Shown here: positions 21,532 to 31,092 of the stretch, piece by piece
Position numbering within the stretch: position 1 is the stretch's first letter
Layout of the letters: every line of letters begins with the position of its first letter
Assembly: GCA_037903355.1 (NCBI GenBank)
Contig: JBAJFE010000034.1
Location: forward strand, 1,224,361 to 1,288,360
Origin: Trichuris trichiura
Taxonomy: Eukaryota > Nematoda > Enoplea > Trichinellida > Trichuridae
Length of the DNA stretch: 64,000 nucleotides
Reading direction: 5' to 3'
Position numbers and translations under genes: made by a program
Notes under the pieces: model-generated
The model's database searches: none
What the model was told of the DNA's origin: nothing
The model's input: the letters and a program-made list of their open reading frames with translations, nothing else

Positions 21532-23004
21532 CTAGCGAATTATCTCAACCATTGTGAACGTAACAGTAGCGATACTGTTGTCCAGGGCACACTCGCAAAG
21601 CATAAAATTACTCAAACTTTCAAACAGTACCTGCTGCAAAGAGAATATGGCCAATATGAATCCGTAATAAGACGGAGGAAAGCGACCACTCGGTGTCTTC
21701 CAAGAAGGTGTCCACCAAATGGCGGCGGCAAAAGCCAAACTTAGCATGTTTCTAAAGCAAGCTGTAAGGAGATAGCGAAAAGCAGAAGTGCCCACCTGTA
21801 TGGGTAAGCTTTCAAATAAACATCCAACGGTCGAGGCCCTGCGGTATATTTCCCAATAAATAAGGGCAGTAAAATTTCAATCGGCACAATGGGAACTGCA
21901 AGGAAGGCCAACTCGTCTTTTGGTACCACAAGTTCAATTAGCTTCAAACCAGTAATCCCGTCTGCAGCCGCGAATGCGATCTGTCAATATAACTGAATTA
22001 ATTTTAAAAAGCCCACTTATAAAAGCCACAATACTTTTGCTGTAAGGTACACGCAAATGAGAGCAATAACAGGTTTTAGGCACATGATGCGAAGCAGTTG
22101 ACGATAAGTCTTGCTGACGCTTCTCATGTCAGCAAAAGCATGTTCACCGTTTTCAGCCTTGAACAACAATACCAGTGTGGTGGATGTAAAGAATACAATG
22201 GCCCAGAAGTACAGATATTCTTAAAAGAAATCGTTTAATCTGCTCCGGAAGACTGCAACGAACTGGCGGCATTAATAAGTATTTGAGATATTGTAAACAT
22301 GCCTCTATCCAAAGGTTCGCTTCGTAAATAGCGGTTGCAAAATTCTTTTGACGCTAAGGCCAAAAAAACAACATTCCCCAGAAAATAGCCAGCCGTTTGC
22401 CCAACAACGTTACATGTAGACGCGTAGCCAACATTTTCGCTGAAATACCAACCAATGTTTCTCTTCTAACTACGACAGACAGACGTTGATAGAGAACTTA
22501 CGGAGAGAGCATAGTAAGGGCCCAACAATCGACAACGATGTCCTGCGTTGCAGCCAGAAAGTTGAAAGCGAAAAAGATTGCTGTAAGTTTGAAAAGGTCG
22601 TGACTGGAATTTTCGGCACCTTCGTCGCCCAGAAACGAATCCACTTTGCTCGATAAAAAGAGCATGAACAAGCCAATTAAATACTGAGTAGGAATTAGCC
22701 AAGATTTGCGTCTACCGAACCGCATTGAAAAAACCGAATCGACTACGGGGGCCCATAACAGCTTCAGGCTAAAAGGCCAACGAGCAAAGCTGAACGCGGC
22801 CTGCTGTTTATAAGTAACATGTCGATTTTGAAGAACCAACGGAATGCTAGCTGTCAGACCTAACGGAATTCCCTGCAAAAGGTATAGAAAAACCAGTAAA
22901 CCTGTGTTCAACAGATCTTCTTTTAAGGAGGTCTTAGACCGCTTGCGTGTATGTAGAAGATACCGATCATCCAAAAGTAAATCTTTTTTAGCATACATTG
23001 GCAT
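21532..23004 (-). CDS. Acetyl-CoA transporter (SLC33A1/AT-1-like), 5' exons
   Basis: Exons in phase: 23004-22502, 22439-22264, 22219-22035, 21980-21796, then 21751 downward to a stop at 21532 or to an unidentified donor. The ATG at 23004 follows an in-frame TAA. The product is a multi-span transporter that brings acetyl-CoA into the ER lumen. Family signatures visible are LLVFLYLLQGIPLGLTASIP, WPFSLKLLWAPVVDSVF, FGRRKSWLIPTQY, FLAATQDIVVDCWALTMLS, ENVGYASTCNVVGQTAGYFL, DGITGLKLIELVVPKDE and KYTAGPRPLDVYLKAYPYR. Introns are 44-62 nt. After FSLQQ the frame departs from the family: the conserved stretch with an IGGTYMT-like motif is replaced by DNSIATVTFTM and the frame stops. The last membrane spans are missing here; a relic of them lies at 20376-20633 beyond a Penelope insertion. 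The gene is probably truncated or inactivated. Confidence 0.8.
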
Positions 23005-23381
23005 ATGTGGACCCGCCAACTCGGACTCCACGTCCGGTTATACTGCCACGACCTAAATCACTCGGTACTAAACAACTTGGCAACGATAAGAATCAAATTC
23101 ACATTGCTACTAACCAGAGGCTCAATAAAATGCTTCTACTTCTCTTTCGCCAACTAAACTTGCCATATGAACTCAAAGAGATGCACAAAAGAAAAAGGGC
23201 AAAAAAAGACGAGCCGTGATCGAAAACCATTTTGCATGCAGGGCCTTCAGTGGAACAAGTACGAGAGGAAAATCAATTAAACTAAAAAGGACGACTACGT
23301 GACATTTACTTTCTCCATTCGTTCTAACGACAAGTATCATACGTTTGACCTGAACTTTTCGACGTTTACTAGGTAATACCG

Positions 23382-23995
23382 TTAGACGAAACGGTTTTCA
23401 GTGCCTTCGCTTGCTAGCACTAAAGGTGGAGCGTGACTAGCGCTGAAAAATTTCGTAACACTTGAATCTGTGTTTTCCTGCGTCCAACAAAGGGTGTGCT
23501 CTTTCCATGAAAGGGAAGATGCATTTCCAAGCAACCGTTTCAACGAATTATCACATGCGCCGATAAGCATGTATGGAAAAATTACTACGTCATTCAAGGC
23601 CGGTAAGCCCGGTAAGTAATCAGTACCACTGGTGAGCAGATTGTGAAAAGAAAGTAGACAACAGTTTCATACATTTCAGAATTACTCTTATTCCGTCCTC
23701 GGCAATGTTTGGAAGACGAAAAAGAGCCCCCTGGCATCGTTCCCAACCGAACAACAGCAGTTCTCAAACGTTTGGAAAAACCGACCGCCATTTTCTCTAA
23801 TAATTTGCTTATCCATTCGCTCTTCGCTACGTAGCACTTTCTCACATACTTTTGTACTTCATCTACAGACATCCAAGACAACAAGAAAACCCAAGCAACA
23901 AAAAAACCGCAACCAGTTAAAAGGTATCCAATGTTCGGAAACGTCTCACTCGCACAGCACAGCAGTATGACCTCGCTGATGTGGCTACAAGCCAA
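23382..23995 (-). CDS. Unrecognised membrane-protein exons
   Basis: Two minus-strand open blocks, 23995-23594 and about 23590-23382. The first follows an acceptor-like CCAGTCTAG and contains two hydrophobic segments (GYLLTGCGFFVAWVFLLSW and VVYFLFTICSPVVLIT) separated by a basic, serine-rich loop. The second starts with FPYMLIGACDNS and is hydrophilic. I could not join them in phase with certainty. No family is recognised. The upstream part would run into the Tigger fragment at 24059, so the 5' end may be lost. Confidence 0.35.
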
Positions 23996-24058
23996 CCTAG
24001 ACTGGAAGCAATTGCTCCTGTCGGCATATCTGCAACCGCCTCTACAGTTTGTTTCATA

Positions 24059-24158
24059 CAGTCAGTTCTCGTATAACGCGCGTTCATATAACGCGTTTTC
24101 GGTCATACCCGACTTCGAAATCGTAGCACTTTCTCACATAACGCCATTCTGTTTTCGT
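24059..24158 (+). mobile_element. Terminal fragment of a Tigger-derived element
   Basis: CATACAGTCAGTTCTCG, then TATAACGCG motifs, matching the left terminus of the array's Tigger derivatives with TA immediately before CAG. It breaks off after about 100 bp where Penelope sequence begins, at the left edge of the tandem array. Confidence 0.8.
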
Positions 24159-24760
24159 TCTAACCACACAGCGAGGCAGACCAATCGTGGACCCAAAAAT
24201 TACAATAGAAAAAGACAAACATGCCTCTGCTCTAGTGGAACACGCGACGCGATGTACCCAACCTCTCCATCCAAAAGTTCTATGTTACGAAAACAATTTA
24301 CGGTTAAGAAGGATTGAAGAAGCACTATATATTAGACATAATACGACCTATAACCGCGATCAAGGAGTGGACATAAGTGGGATTTGGACAAATATTGTGA
24401 CGCGGTATAATTGTTGCACACTCAACAAATGAAATAAAAAAGAAAAAGAAAAAGAAAAAGGAAGAAGAAGAAAATTGAATGCAATATGAAAAGACAAATC
24501 TAGAAGACATACGGAACAAGGAAAAGAATTGCGCTGACAGACTCAAATGCAAGAACCTACCAACGGAAAACTTTAAAAAATGCCCGCTTTAAAATTCACA
24601 GAAACGACAGATGGCATTCGCTGCCAAAAACCATACCGACAACTTATGACCGCTGATGACAGGTCAAGAATGACCCGAAAGCTCCGGAGAGTTTATTAAT
24701 AAATGTTTATTAATAAAAGTCTATTCAACGGGACACGAAAAATCCGTACAAAAAGAAACC
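24159..24760 (+). mobile_element. Penelope 3' fragment at the array's left edge
   Basis: Begins abruptly in the coding tail (TAACCACACAGCGAGG) and encodes the last 80 or so residues ending NIVTRYNCCTLNK, followed by a GAAAAA-rich purine tract, the conserved flank and a hammerhead motif, and ends near AAAAAGAAACCAAAC. Confidence 0.85.
24648..24690 (+). ncRNA. Minimal hammerhead ribozyme, array flank 0
   Basis: CCG, CTGATGA, stem II with a mismatch (CAGGTC / GACCCG), GAAA, GCTC, CGG. CCG/CGG form a 3-bp stem I and stem III is almost absent, the minimal form described for Penelope-like elements. Confidence 0.75.
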
Positions 24761-24924
24761 AAACAATGAAATTATTTGATCCCGTACGAAGACACTATAT
24801 CTTCAATGCAACTCGGTTTAGACAGTCGACCAAGGGAGAGCATTAGGAAATTTCCGCCTTCTATTGCACTTTAACTTTATACTTTGAGATTTCTCTTAGC
24901 TATGTTTTTAAGCCGTTTCTAAGG

Positions 24925-25818
24925 ATGCTCTGCGGAAATTTCTTCAAAAAGTTGCTAAAGCGAGTGGAAACAGCAACCGTTGTAGCGAGGAATTCCGGGA
25001 CTTGCTTAACACGTGTGTTCTTCACGTTCTGTGAGCGCCTTCTAATCAACTCCACCGCAGAGTTTACCTGCTTGATGATGAACCATGCGAATCGCCCAGT
25101 GTTTTCTTAAATATTAACCACGACGCTCTGCGAAAGGCCATATTTTTGTTCGGTGATATCAAAATAGATGAACATTTTAAGGTAAAGTGACAATGCAACT
25201 TAAGTGCAGAAGTCTATTATTGTTCCATTCAGGCTCCAACCACCCTACCTTACGTGCTTGAAAATTATGCTGAGGAAGAGTTCCTGCACGGTCTTTTAGG
25301 AAAGAAGGGACTACCTTTTTCCGATACTCTATATCGCTTTGGATGTCTATTCTTTTCTGTTAGTTGTGATTTACTTAGCTGTCCATGCACCGTCCTTGCC
25401 CTTTGTCAGATCCAGACAGTTTAGCCTCGTGTAGAAGTCTTACGGCTAACTTAGGCGACGAAGAGCAGAAACTCACTCGGACACTTGCAGGCAGTTCCTG
25501 CTCGACGCATTCCGTTTCTTGGCAGCTGAAGCGTAGGAATGATCTGTACAGTTGGCTGGATTATACCAAGAATAACGCAGAAATGGAGCCATCCATCGTT
25601 TCAAGTCGCTTCATATTGGCAGAGGTACATTTTATTCTTGTAACGCATTAATCAGCTTGTAGCCCTTCAATGATTTAGGGTGGAAGCAATGTTTTACGTG
25701 GTGCAACAGAAACGAAGGTCGAAAGTGACCTACGCTCACTTGCTTTGGTAAGAAGACGATTTTATGTACTTCTCTTTGAGCACATAACGTTTCTTTACAG
25801 GATCATAAACCTTCATGA
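24925..25818 (+). pseudogene. Captured multi-exon gene relic, array copy 1
   Basis: Exon-like blocks: 24925-25181 (ends GATGAACATTTTAAG before GTAAAG), from 25233 (after TTCCATTCAG; contains VLENYAEEEFLHGLLGKKG), 25379-25624, 25679-25747, 25801-25818 (stop TGA). The last three join in phase 0 through GT-AG introns of 53-54 nt, giving a serine-rich soluble C-terminus. The family is not recognised. This copy has an in-frame TGA near 25030 in the first block. The short introns resemble host genes, so the source was probably a host locus carried into the repeat unit. Confidence 0.5.
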
Positions 25819-26098
25819 GGCGGAATGTTATTTACAGAGATAGTCTTGTTGGAACTTTACTAAAGCTTCAGCTTTCAGGCGTTTCACCTTCACTTCCTCT
25901 TCAGCGGCTGAACTATAAAAGTACAGTTGAACTTCCATAAGTTGACTAGCCAAGAGGCGGAAGAAAACTAGTCAGCATAAGGAGGTTGTTGGTATAAGCG
26001 GGACCGACTGAATAGATTACTATCTGTACGCGTTTTTTCTGCAGCACTGCGGCTACTTTATAGCGAGGTGCGTAAAAATAACCTTGGAGAATCATGTA

Positions 26099-28026
26099 AA
26101 GTCAGTTCACGTATAACGCGTGTTCATATAACGCGTTTTCGGTCATACTCGATTTTGAAATCGTAGCACTTTCTCACATAACGCGATTCTGTTTCCGTTC
26201 TTACGCGAATTTGCCAGCTGGAAAGGGTGGGCGTGTGGCAAAATCTCCCCGTGTTTTCATCCACCGAGAGCAAACAAAGGCCCCGGTGTTAGCTTATGCA
26301 CGTTCCACGGTCACGAACAAGCGAAATGTGACAAAAACTTTTAGGATTCTTATCGGAAGTAGTGTCCGACCCAGCTGTTCACCCTGCGATATGCATACTC
26401 AAACAGGCTATTGATCGGTATTCATGTTCGGTGGAATAATTTGCGCTGGCAGGAACATCTGCACAGACGATGCTTCCATTTTCAATTCTCCCGAAGCGCA
26501 GGCATCGTCGAGCTTTTCCAGTGAGTCGTAGTACGCTTGCACAGAATCTGGAAAGCATTCTCACCGTCTGATTGCGAGCACAATTCGTAAGTATTTCGTC
26601 TGATTCCGCTATCTGAGGATAGTCTTTCAGTATCTGAAAATGTCTAAGCTTCCTGATTCGAAGTCACCTGGTAGTGGTGGAAAAAGAAAGGCGCTGACTG
26701 TTGGAGAGATGTTTGAGATACTGAAACGGTATGAACAGAATGAGACGACACGTGATATCGTCAAAGCTACCGGCATAAAAAAATCAACCTTGCGGACCAT
26801 TAGGAGCAATGCAGAAAACATTAAAGAGACTTGCGTAGGCGGTACCAGTTCAAGTATTGCGATGTCAATGAGAACAAGGCCTAAGATACTGGAAGAAATG
26901 GAGAAACTACTCAGCATTTGGATCGAAACTCAAACGATGAAAAGAATAGGAACCACGTTTTTCACCGTAAGACAAAAAGCAGTTGCCATTTACGAAGACC
27001 TTAAGAAACAGTCTACAAATCCTACTGAAATTCCTCCATTTACTGCTAGTAGTGGTTGGTTCTACCGTTTCAAGAATCGATACAGTTTTTACAATGTTCG
27101 TCTCTGTGGCGAAGCAGGAAGCGCGGACGCCGATGGCGCGCAAACATTTCCAACAGAAGTACAAAACTTGGTCAAGGAAAAGGTGACCACCGAGGAGCTG
27201 CAGAAACGTTCTGTAGCAGGGGAAGCAGAAGGAAGAGAAGATGATGAAAATCAGGAAGTTCCTCCGCCTCCTCCACGACAAATGACCACTGCTGAGCTTT
27301 CAGATACCCTGAAGACTATTGAACAGCGTTTACAATGGCTCGAAGACAATGATTGTAATGCAGAACGCAGCGGGAAAACCACAAGAGTTATCCGAGCTTG
27401 TTTGGAGCCATACAAGCAGCTGCTGTACGAAACAAGTACATGTGCGAAACAAAATAGCTCGAATTCTACTTTACTACAATGAAGAAACATTGCGACGATG
27501 AGGAAGCGCTACCTTCTACATCTAATAGGACCTCAGTTGGCCCGTAACAAAGGATAGTGAGATTAAAAAAGTGAGTTCAACGGAACTCCATTCTTTCCTA
27601 GGTATGAGGTCGTTTATTTTAGTACTTAGAGGGACTCTTTCCACAAGCTAAAGACGCAAGCACGCCGCTCGTGAAAGCCAGTTTGAACTCTGTCCGCTGT
27701 AAAGAGTTCTATCATAAAAGGTCTGCCGTTAACGTATGATCGCCGTAAAAGATGATGTTATTCAGACCTCGTGTAAGAGGATCCATACGTCAGCGTGGCT
27801 AACGGTAGAATAAGTAGCTCAGGTACATCATAATTCCTGTTTCTACCCAGCTTATTTAAGATATCTCTCCGTTGTTGTTTACAAGTAAACAATCCCTTTG
27901 ACGCTTTGAACCAAATCGTGATTTTGCTATACTTTACATGTCTCCTATAACGCGATTTCATATAACGCGACATTTTTCAGGATTTTTAAGTGACCTAACG
28001 CTCGCGTTATACGAGAACTGTGGCTG
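26099..28026 (+). mobile_element. Tigger-derived element, array copy 1
   Basis: Left terminus AAGTCAGTTCACG after TA (26097-26098); right terminus, on the minus strand, CAGCCACAGTTCTCG followed by TA (28027-28028). Both ends carry repeated TATAACGCG motifs. The single gene lacks the DDE domain (see 26640-27482), so the element would need a transposase in trans. Confidence 0.8.
26640..27482 (+). CDS. DDE-deleted Tigger protein: CENP-B-type DNA-binding domains fused to the acidic tail
   Basis: An intact 280-residue frame. Residues 1-70 form the psq-like HTH (MSKLPDSKSPGSG, EMFEILKRYEQNETTRDIV). Residues 75-175 form the HTH_CENPB region (LLSIWIETQTMKRIG, FTASSGWFYRFKNRYSFYNV). At VQNLVKEK the frame jumps directly to VTTEELQKRS, which in the longer element at 10717 lies after the catalytic region. 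The whole DDE endonuclease is therefore removed in frame, leaving DNA binding plus a proline/glutamate-rich tail (QEVPPPPPRQMTTAEL). Such a protein could bind Tigger ends and compete with active transposase; that is inference. It is the only one of five array copies with an uninterrupted frame. Confidence 0.75.
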   Translation: MSKLPDSKSPGSGGKRKALTVGEMFEILKRYEQNETTRDIVKATGIKKSTLRTIRSNAENIKETCVGGTSSSIAMSMRTRPKILEEMEKLLSIWIETQTMKRIGTTFFTVRQKAVAIYEDLKKQSTNPTEIPPFTASSGWFYRFKNRYSFYNVRLCGEAGSADADGAQTFPTEVQNLVKEKVTTEELQKRSVAGEAEGREDDENQEVPPPPPRQMTTAELSDTLKTIEQRLQWLEDNDCNAERSGKTTRVIRACLEPYKQLLYETSTCAKQNSSNSTLLQ

Positions 28027-28684
28027 TATTTGTAGTAGGATGAATATGTCGCTGAAGTCGCAGTCAAAGTTGACTTGTGCTGTTCTGGTTTTGAACTTCT
28101 GTGTATGCAAACATTAATAAAGAATCCTCTCTTTCTCCTCTTGTACGTTTCAACGGTTTTATAGGAACGTTTCTTTGGAAAAAGATATGTTCCAGGCTGG
28201 CACGCAGACCGAGCGCGAAGCAAGAACAGTTTAATGACAGAAGCAGCGCAGCAGAGCAATCAGCTGATCTGAACGGGCACAAGCGAACAGGGTGAGAGAA
28301 CAGTGCAGAAAAGAGAAACGCCGTTCTTATCTCCGCGTGTACTATGCAAATTCGTGCTATGCAGTGACTAATGACCTGGAAGTAGGTAGTTCACTTCCTG
28401 TGCCGTGAGGCACTCTTATTGACGTGTGTTCGGCGGCTATTTTCTAGCACATTTCCTTTTGGTTGGCTAGAATAGGTACGCGTTTTAAAGCATTTCTTTG
28501 GTTTTGTCTCCCATCTTTTCGTTCCTTTCGTACTTTAAGTCAGTACGAAAGGAACGAAAGGATGAGAGAAAAAGCTGTCATTGCTCAAGATCGCCTGCGC
28601 TAAACAGAACGCAAAGCTCAATACGGAAGCTGTAAGCGATTCCTATTTGCCCTTAATTTTATTACGTTGTATTGCTCAACCCAG
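28027..28684. other. Unit segment between Tigger and coiled-coil exon, no clear gene
   Basis: Conserved in all five units (also about 41050-41707, 48397-49049, 55744-56402, 63097-63754). It holds the hairpin listed separately. Open frames of 64-104 codons exist on both strands, but several are shadows of one another and none has a recognisable domain. Confidence 0.5.
28512..28564. repeat. Hairpin, array copy 1
   Basis: Arms TTTCGTTCCTTTCGTAC and GTACGAAAGGAACGAAA around the 9-base loop TTTAAGTCA. One mismatch at the stem base compared with other copies. Confidence 0.9.
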
Positions 28685-28832
28685 GTGAAGAAATATGTAC
28701 ATCGGTCTTTTGCGCAACAAGTCTGCTACTTGCGTCAACGGGAGCAGCAACTTATTGATCAGGTTGAAACAATATCAAACTCGAAGAACCACAACTTGTC
28801 CCAACAGGAGTGCCTCCTCCAACAGAAGTTAG
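28685..28832 (+). pseudogene. Coiled-coil exon resembling the NCOA4/ARA70 repeat, array copy 1
   Basis: Flanked by an acceptor (CAACCCAG) and a donor (GTTAG then GTAAAC). The 49-residue exon has the heptad-rich sequence CYLRQREQQLIDQVETI followed by NHNLSQQECLLQQKLG. Spacing of LR-RE, LL-QV, K and L-QQ-L-LG resembles the ARA70 coiled-coil repeat of nuclear receptor coactivator 4; a TRIM-type coiled coil is an alternative. Penelope sequence begins 32 bp downstream, so no following exon remains. Confidence 0.4.
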
Positions 28833-28940
28833 GTAAACCTGCCAGTAGAACTAATGCAACTCGGTGTTTGGTTTCTTTTTGTACGGATTTTTCGTGTCCC
28901 GTTGAATAGACTTTAATTAATAAACTTTTATTAATAAACC

Positions 28941-28983
28941 CTCCGGAGCTTTCGGGTCATTCCTGACCCGTCATCAGCGGTCA
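28941..28983 (-). ncRNA. Minimal hammerhead ribozyme, PLE1 left flank
   Basis: CCG, CTGATGA, CGGGTC / GACCCG, GAAA, GCTC, CGG on the minus strand, downstream of the GIY-YIG stop. Core and all stems are intact. Confidence 0.8.
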
Positions 28984-29210
28984 TAAGTTGTAGGTATGAT
29001 TTTTGGCAGCGAATGCCATCTGTCGTTTCTGTGGATTTTAAAGCGGGCATTTTTTAAAGTTTTCCGTTGGTAGGTTCTTGCATTTGAGTCTGCCAGCGCA
29101 ATTCTTTTCCTTGTTCCGTATGTCTTCTAGATTTGTCTTTTCATATTGCATTCATTTTTCTTCTTTTTTCTTTCTTCTTCTTCCTTTTTCCGTTTCTTTT
29201 TCTTTTTATT

Positions 29211-30113
29211 TCATTTGTTGAGTGTGCAACAATTATAGCGCGTCACAATATTTGTCCAAATCCCACTTATGTCCACTCCTTGATCGCGGTTATAGGTTGT
29301 ATTAGGTCTAATATATAGTGCTTCTTTAATCCTTCTTAACCGTAAATTGTTTTCGTAACATAGAACTTTTGGATGGAGTGGTTGGGTACATCGCGTCGCG
29401 TGTTTCACTAGAGCAGAGGCATGTTTGGCTTTTTCCATTGTAATGTTTGGGTCCACGATTGGTCTGCCTCGCTGTGTGGTTAGATTGGTACCATTGTTGA
29501 GTATGGCTTTCGCGTTATTGTAACTTGTGAGCTTTTTTAAGTGTTCGTTAAATCTATGCTCTAGGGTGTTTCCCGTTTCACCAATATGAACCCCTGAGCA
29601 AGAACATTCAACCGCGTATATTATCCCTATGTTTTTGTTTGTGGGGATTTTGGTTTTGTCTGTGCGGAGAATTGCCCTGAGGTTGGGCGAACTCTTGAAA
29701 AAGACTCTGAAGCCTAATCTTTTTCCTAATTGGATAATCTTTTCACCTACACCTGCCGCATAAGGAATAACCAGACAAGTGTCGTGGGGAGTGTTTTGCT
29801 TTGGAAACTGACGTGTGCGAAGCCTGTTGTTGAACACTTGGTTGATAAAGGATTTAGGATGCTCGTTTTTGTAGAAGATTTTTCTAATGTAGTTAATTTC
29901 TGGCTGGAGATATTGGGGACTGCATAAATTGAATGCTCTGTCTATCATTCCGGTGACGATACCACGCATTACTGAGCGTGGATGATGCGATGAGAAATTA
30001 AGGTATTGGTCAGTGTGTGTTGGTTTTCTGTAAACTCTGGTTTTTAGTCCTTGATTAGTGCGAATAATCAGTGTGCCAATTAAGGGGAGGGTTCGATTTG
30101 ATTCTTTCTCCAT
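29211..30113 (-). CDS. Penelope C-terminal region with GIY-YIG endonuclease, PLE1
   Basis: 300 residues from the first ATG. The same frame is open upstream to the TAA at 30234 and includes the RT catalytic YVDD (30198-30209). It contains GTLIIRTNQGLKTRVYRKPT (RT thumb region), then the endonuclease GIIYAVECSCSGVHIGETGN and LEHRFNEHL. GIY-YIG cuts the DNA target so that RT can prime from the nick. The frame ends TRYNCCTLNK. With the TAA upstream, this part cannot be made as one protein with the RT fingers unless the stop is bypassed. Confidence 0.8.
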   Translation of the reverse strand: MEKESNRTLPLIGTLIIRTNQGLKTRVYRKPTHTDQYLNFSSHHPRSVMRGIVTGMIDRAFNLCSPQYLQPEINYIRKIFYKNEHPKSFINQVFNNRLRTRQFPKQNTPHDTCLVIPYAAGVGEKIIQLGKRLGFRVFFKSSPNLRAILRTDKTKIPTNKNIGIIYAVECSCSGVHIGETGNTLEHRFNEHLKKLTSYNNAKAILNNGTNLTTQRGRPIVDPNITMEKAKHASALVKHATRCTQPLHPKVLCYENNLRLRRIKEALYIRPNTTYNRDQGVDISGIWTNIVTRYNCCTLNK

Positions 30114-30233
30114 TGTGAAAACGATTTGATTGGGGCAAACGCTATTAAGAAATTCTAGAAACTGTTGTTCCTTTCCATCTTTGATAATTACGAAGATGTC
30201 ATCTACGTATCTTTTGAATAGTCGTGGGGCTAT

Positions 30234-30821
30234 TTACCTATCTACCGTTTTCAACATTTGTGTTTCAAAACCTTTCCATGAATATTTCGGCGAGGATAGG
30301 AGATAGTGGGTTTCCCATAGGGACACCGTTAGATTGTTTGTAGAACTTATTATCAAACATGAAGTAGTTGCTTTCTTGCAGGCAGAGTGATACCAACTTG
30401 ACAGTGTGGAAAGGATTTAACTTCGTTCTGGTGAACAAATTTGTGTCTGTATTGAGGAGATTGTATAGTGTATCGAGAGTTTTTGAAATCGGAATGCTAC
30501 GGAATAAATCTTTTACATCGTAGCTGACTAAGATTTCGTCCGGTTCTAGATGGTATTCTCGTATTTCGTTGACGAAGGTGTTACTATTTTTGACGAAGGA
30601 CGGTTCTTTGCCAGTTAGTGGTTTGATCACCTTTTTCAAATATCGGCTGAGCTCCCTTGTGGTGCTGTTAATTGTGGAAACTATTGGCCTTATTGGGACC
30701 TCGGGTTTGTGCACTTTAGGCAGGCCGTAGAGCTCAGGGGGTCTGTAATTCGATGTGAACCTAAGATGCTTCGCTATCTTGATGATTTCTGGTTCCTTGG
30801 TTTCTGTGCCGTATGTCATGA
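30234..30821 (-). pseudogene. Penelope RT, middle portion, PLE1
   Basis: Contains YGLPKVHKPEVPIRPIVS (fingers), ILVSYDVKDLFRSIPIS (first catalytic aspartate) and NGVPMGNPLSPILAEIFME. A one-base insertion relative to PLE2 changes MESFERQ into an early stop (MERF), and a TAA follows at 30234 just before YVDD. The N-terminal part lies across the BEL/Pao insertion at 36483. Confidence 0.8.
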
Positions 30822-30826
30822 GAAGG
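30822..30826. other. Left target-site duplication of BEL/Pao
   Basis: GAAGG, matching 36478-36482. Uninterrupted PLE2 has a single copy at this place. Confidence 0.9.
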
Positions 30827-31056
30827 TGTCGCGTGATTCACGCTCGAAGTGAACCTGCAAACTCTTCTGGGTAAGGAAGAGACGTGTGGGCCTGACTGAT
30901 GATTGGATGACGAGAAGACTCCCTGCTGTTGACCCGCTTTCCGACTCTCCGATTTTGACTTTCCGAGCAGTTGGGTTGTTTTTCTGACCTTCCGATAGTT
31001 GTATTCCGACCGATAGTAAACTTATTTACTCCAATCGTTCTATAAGTGACGATGTA
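30827..31056 (+). repeat. 5' LTR of BEL/Pao
   Basis: Starts TGTCGCGTGATTCACG and ends GTGACGATGTA. Aligns without gaps to 36248-36477. The 3' end is TA rather than the usual CA. Confidence 0.9.
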
Positions 31057-31057
31057 T

Positions 31058-31076
31058 TGGTCCTCCGAGCCGGATC
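31058..31076 (+). promoter_or_regulatory. Primer-binding site of BEL/Pao
   Basis: TGGTCCTCCGAGCCGG directly after the LTR is complementary to a tRNA 3' end (CCGGCTCGGAGGACCA). The acceptor and T-arm sequence resembles eukaryotic tRNA-Tyr; that identity is from general knowledge and unchecked. Confidence 0.65.
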
Positions 31077-31092
31077 AGAACCCAACGCTCCG

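Noticed and set aside
28064..28295. Overlapping 64-104-codon frames on both strands, conserved in all array units
   Set aside because: Conservation follows from recent duplication; the frames overlap each other and have no domain or splice support.
30200..30260. Intron at GATAG/GTAAAT explaining the Penelope stop codon
   Set aside because: Using this donor would splice out the catalytic YVDD that follows within 40 bases, and no fitting acceptor restores the RT order.
31057..31092. Upstream start of the BEL/Pao polyprotein at a TTG
   Set aside because: TTG overlaps the primer-binding site and is not a usual eukaryotic start; the first ATG is at 31093.
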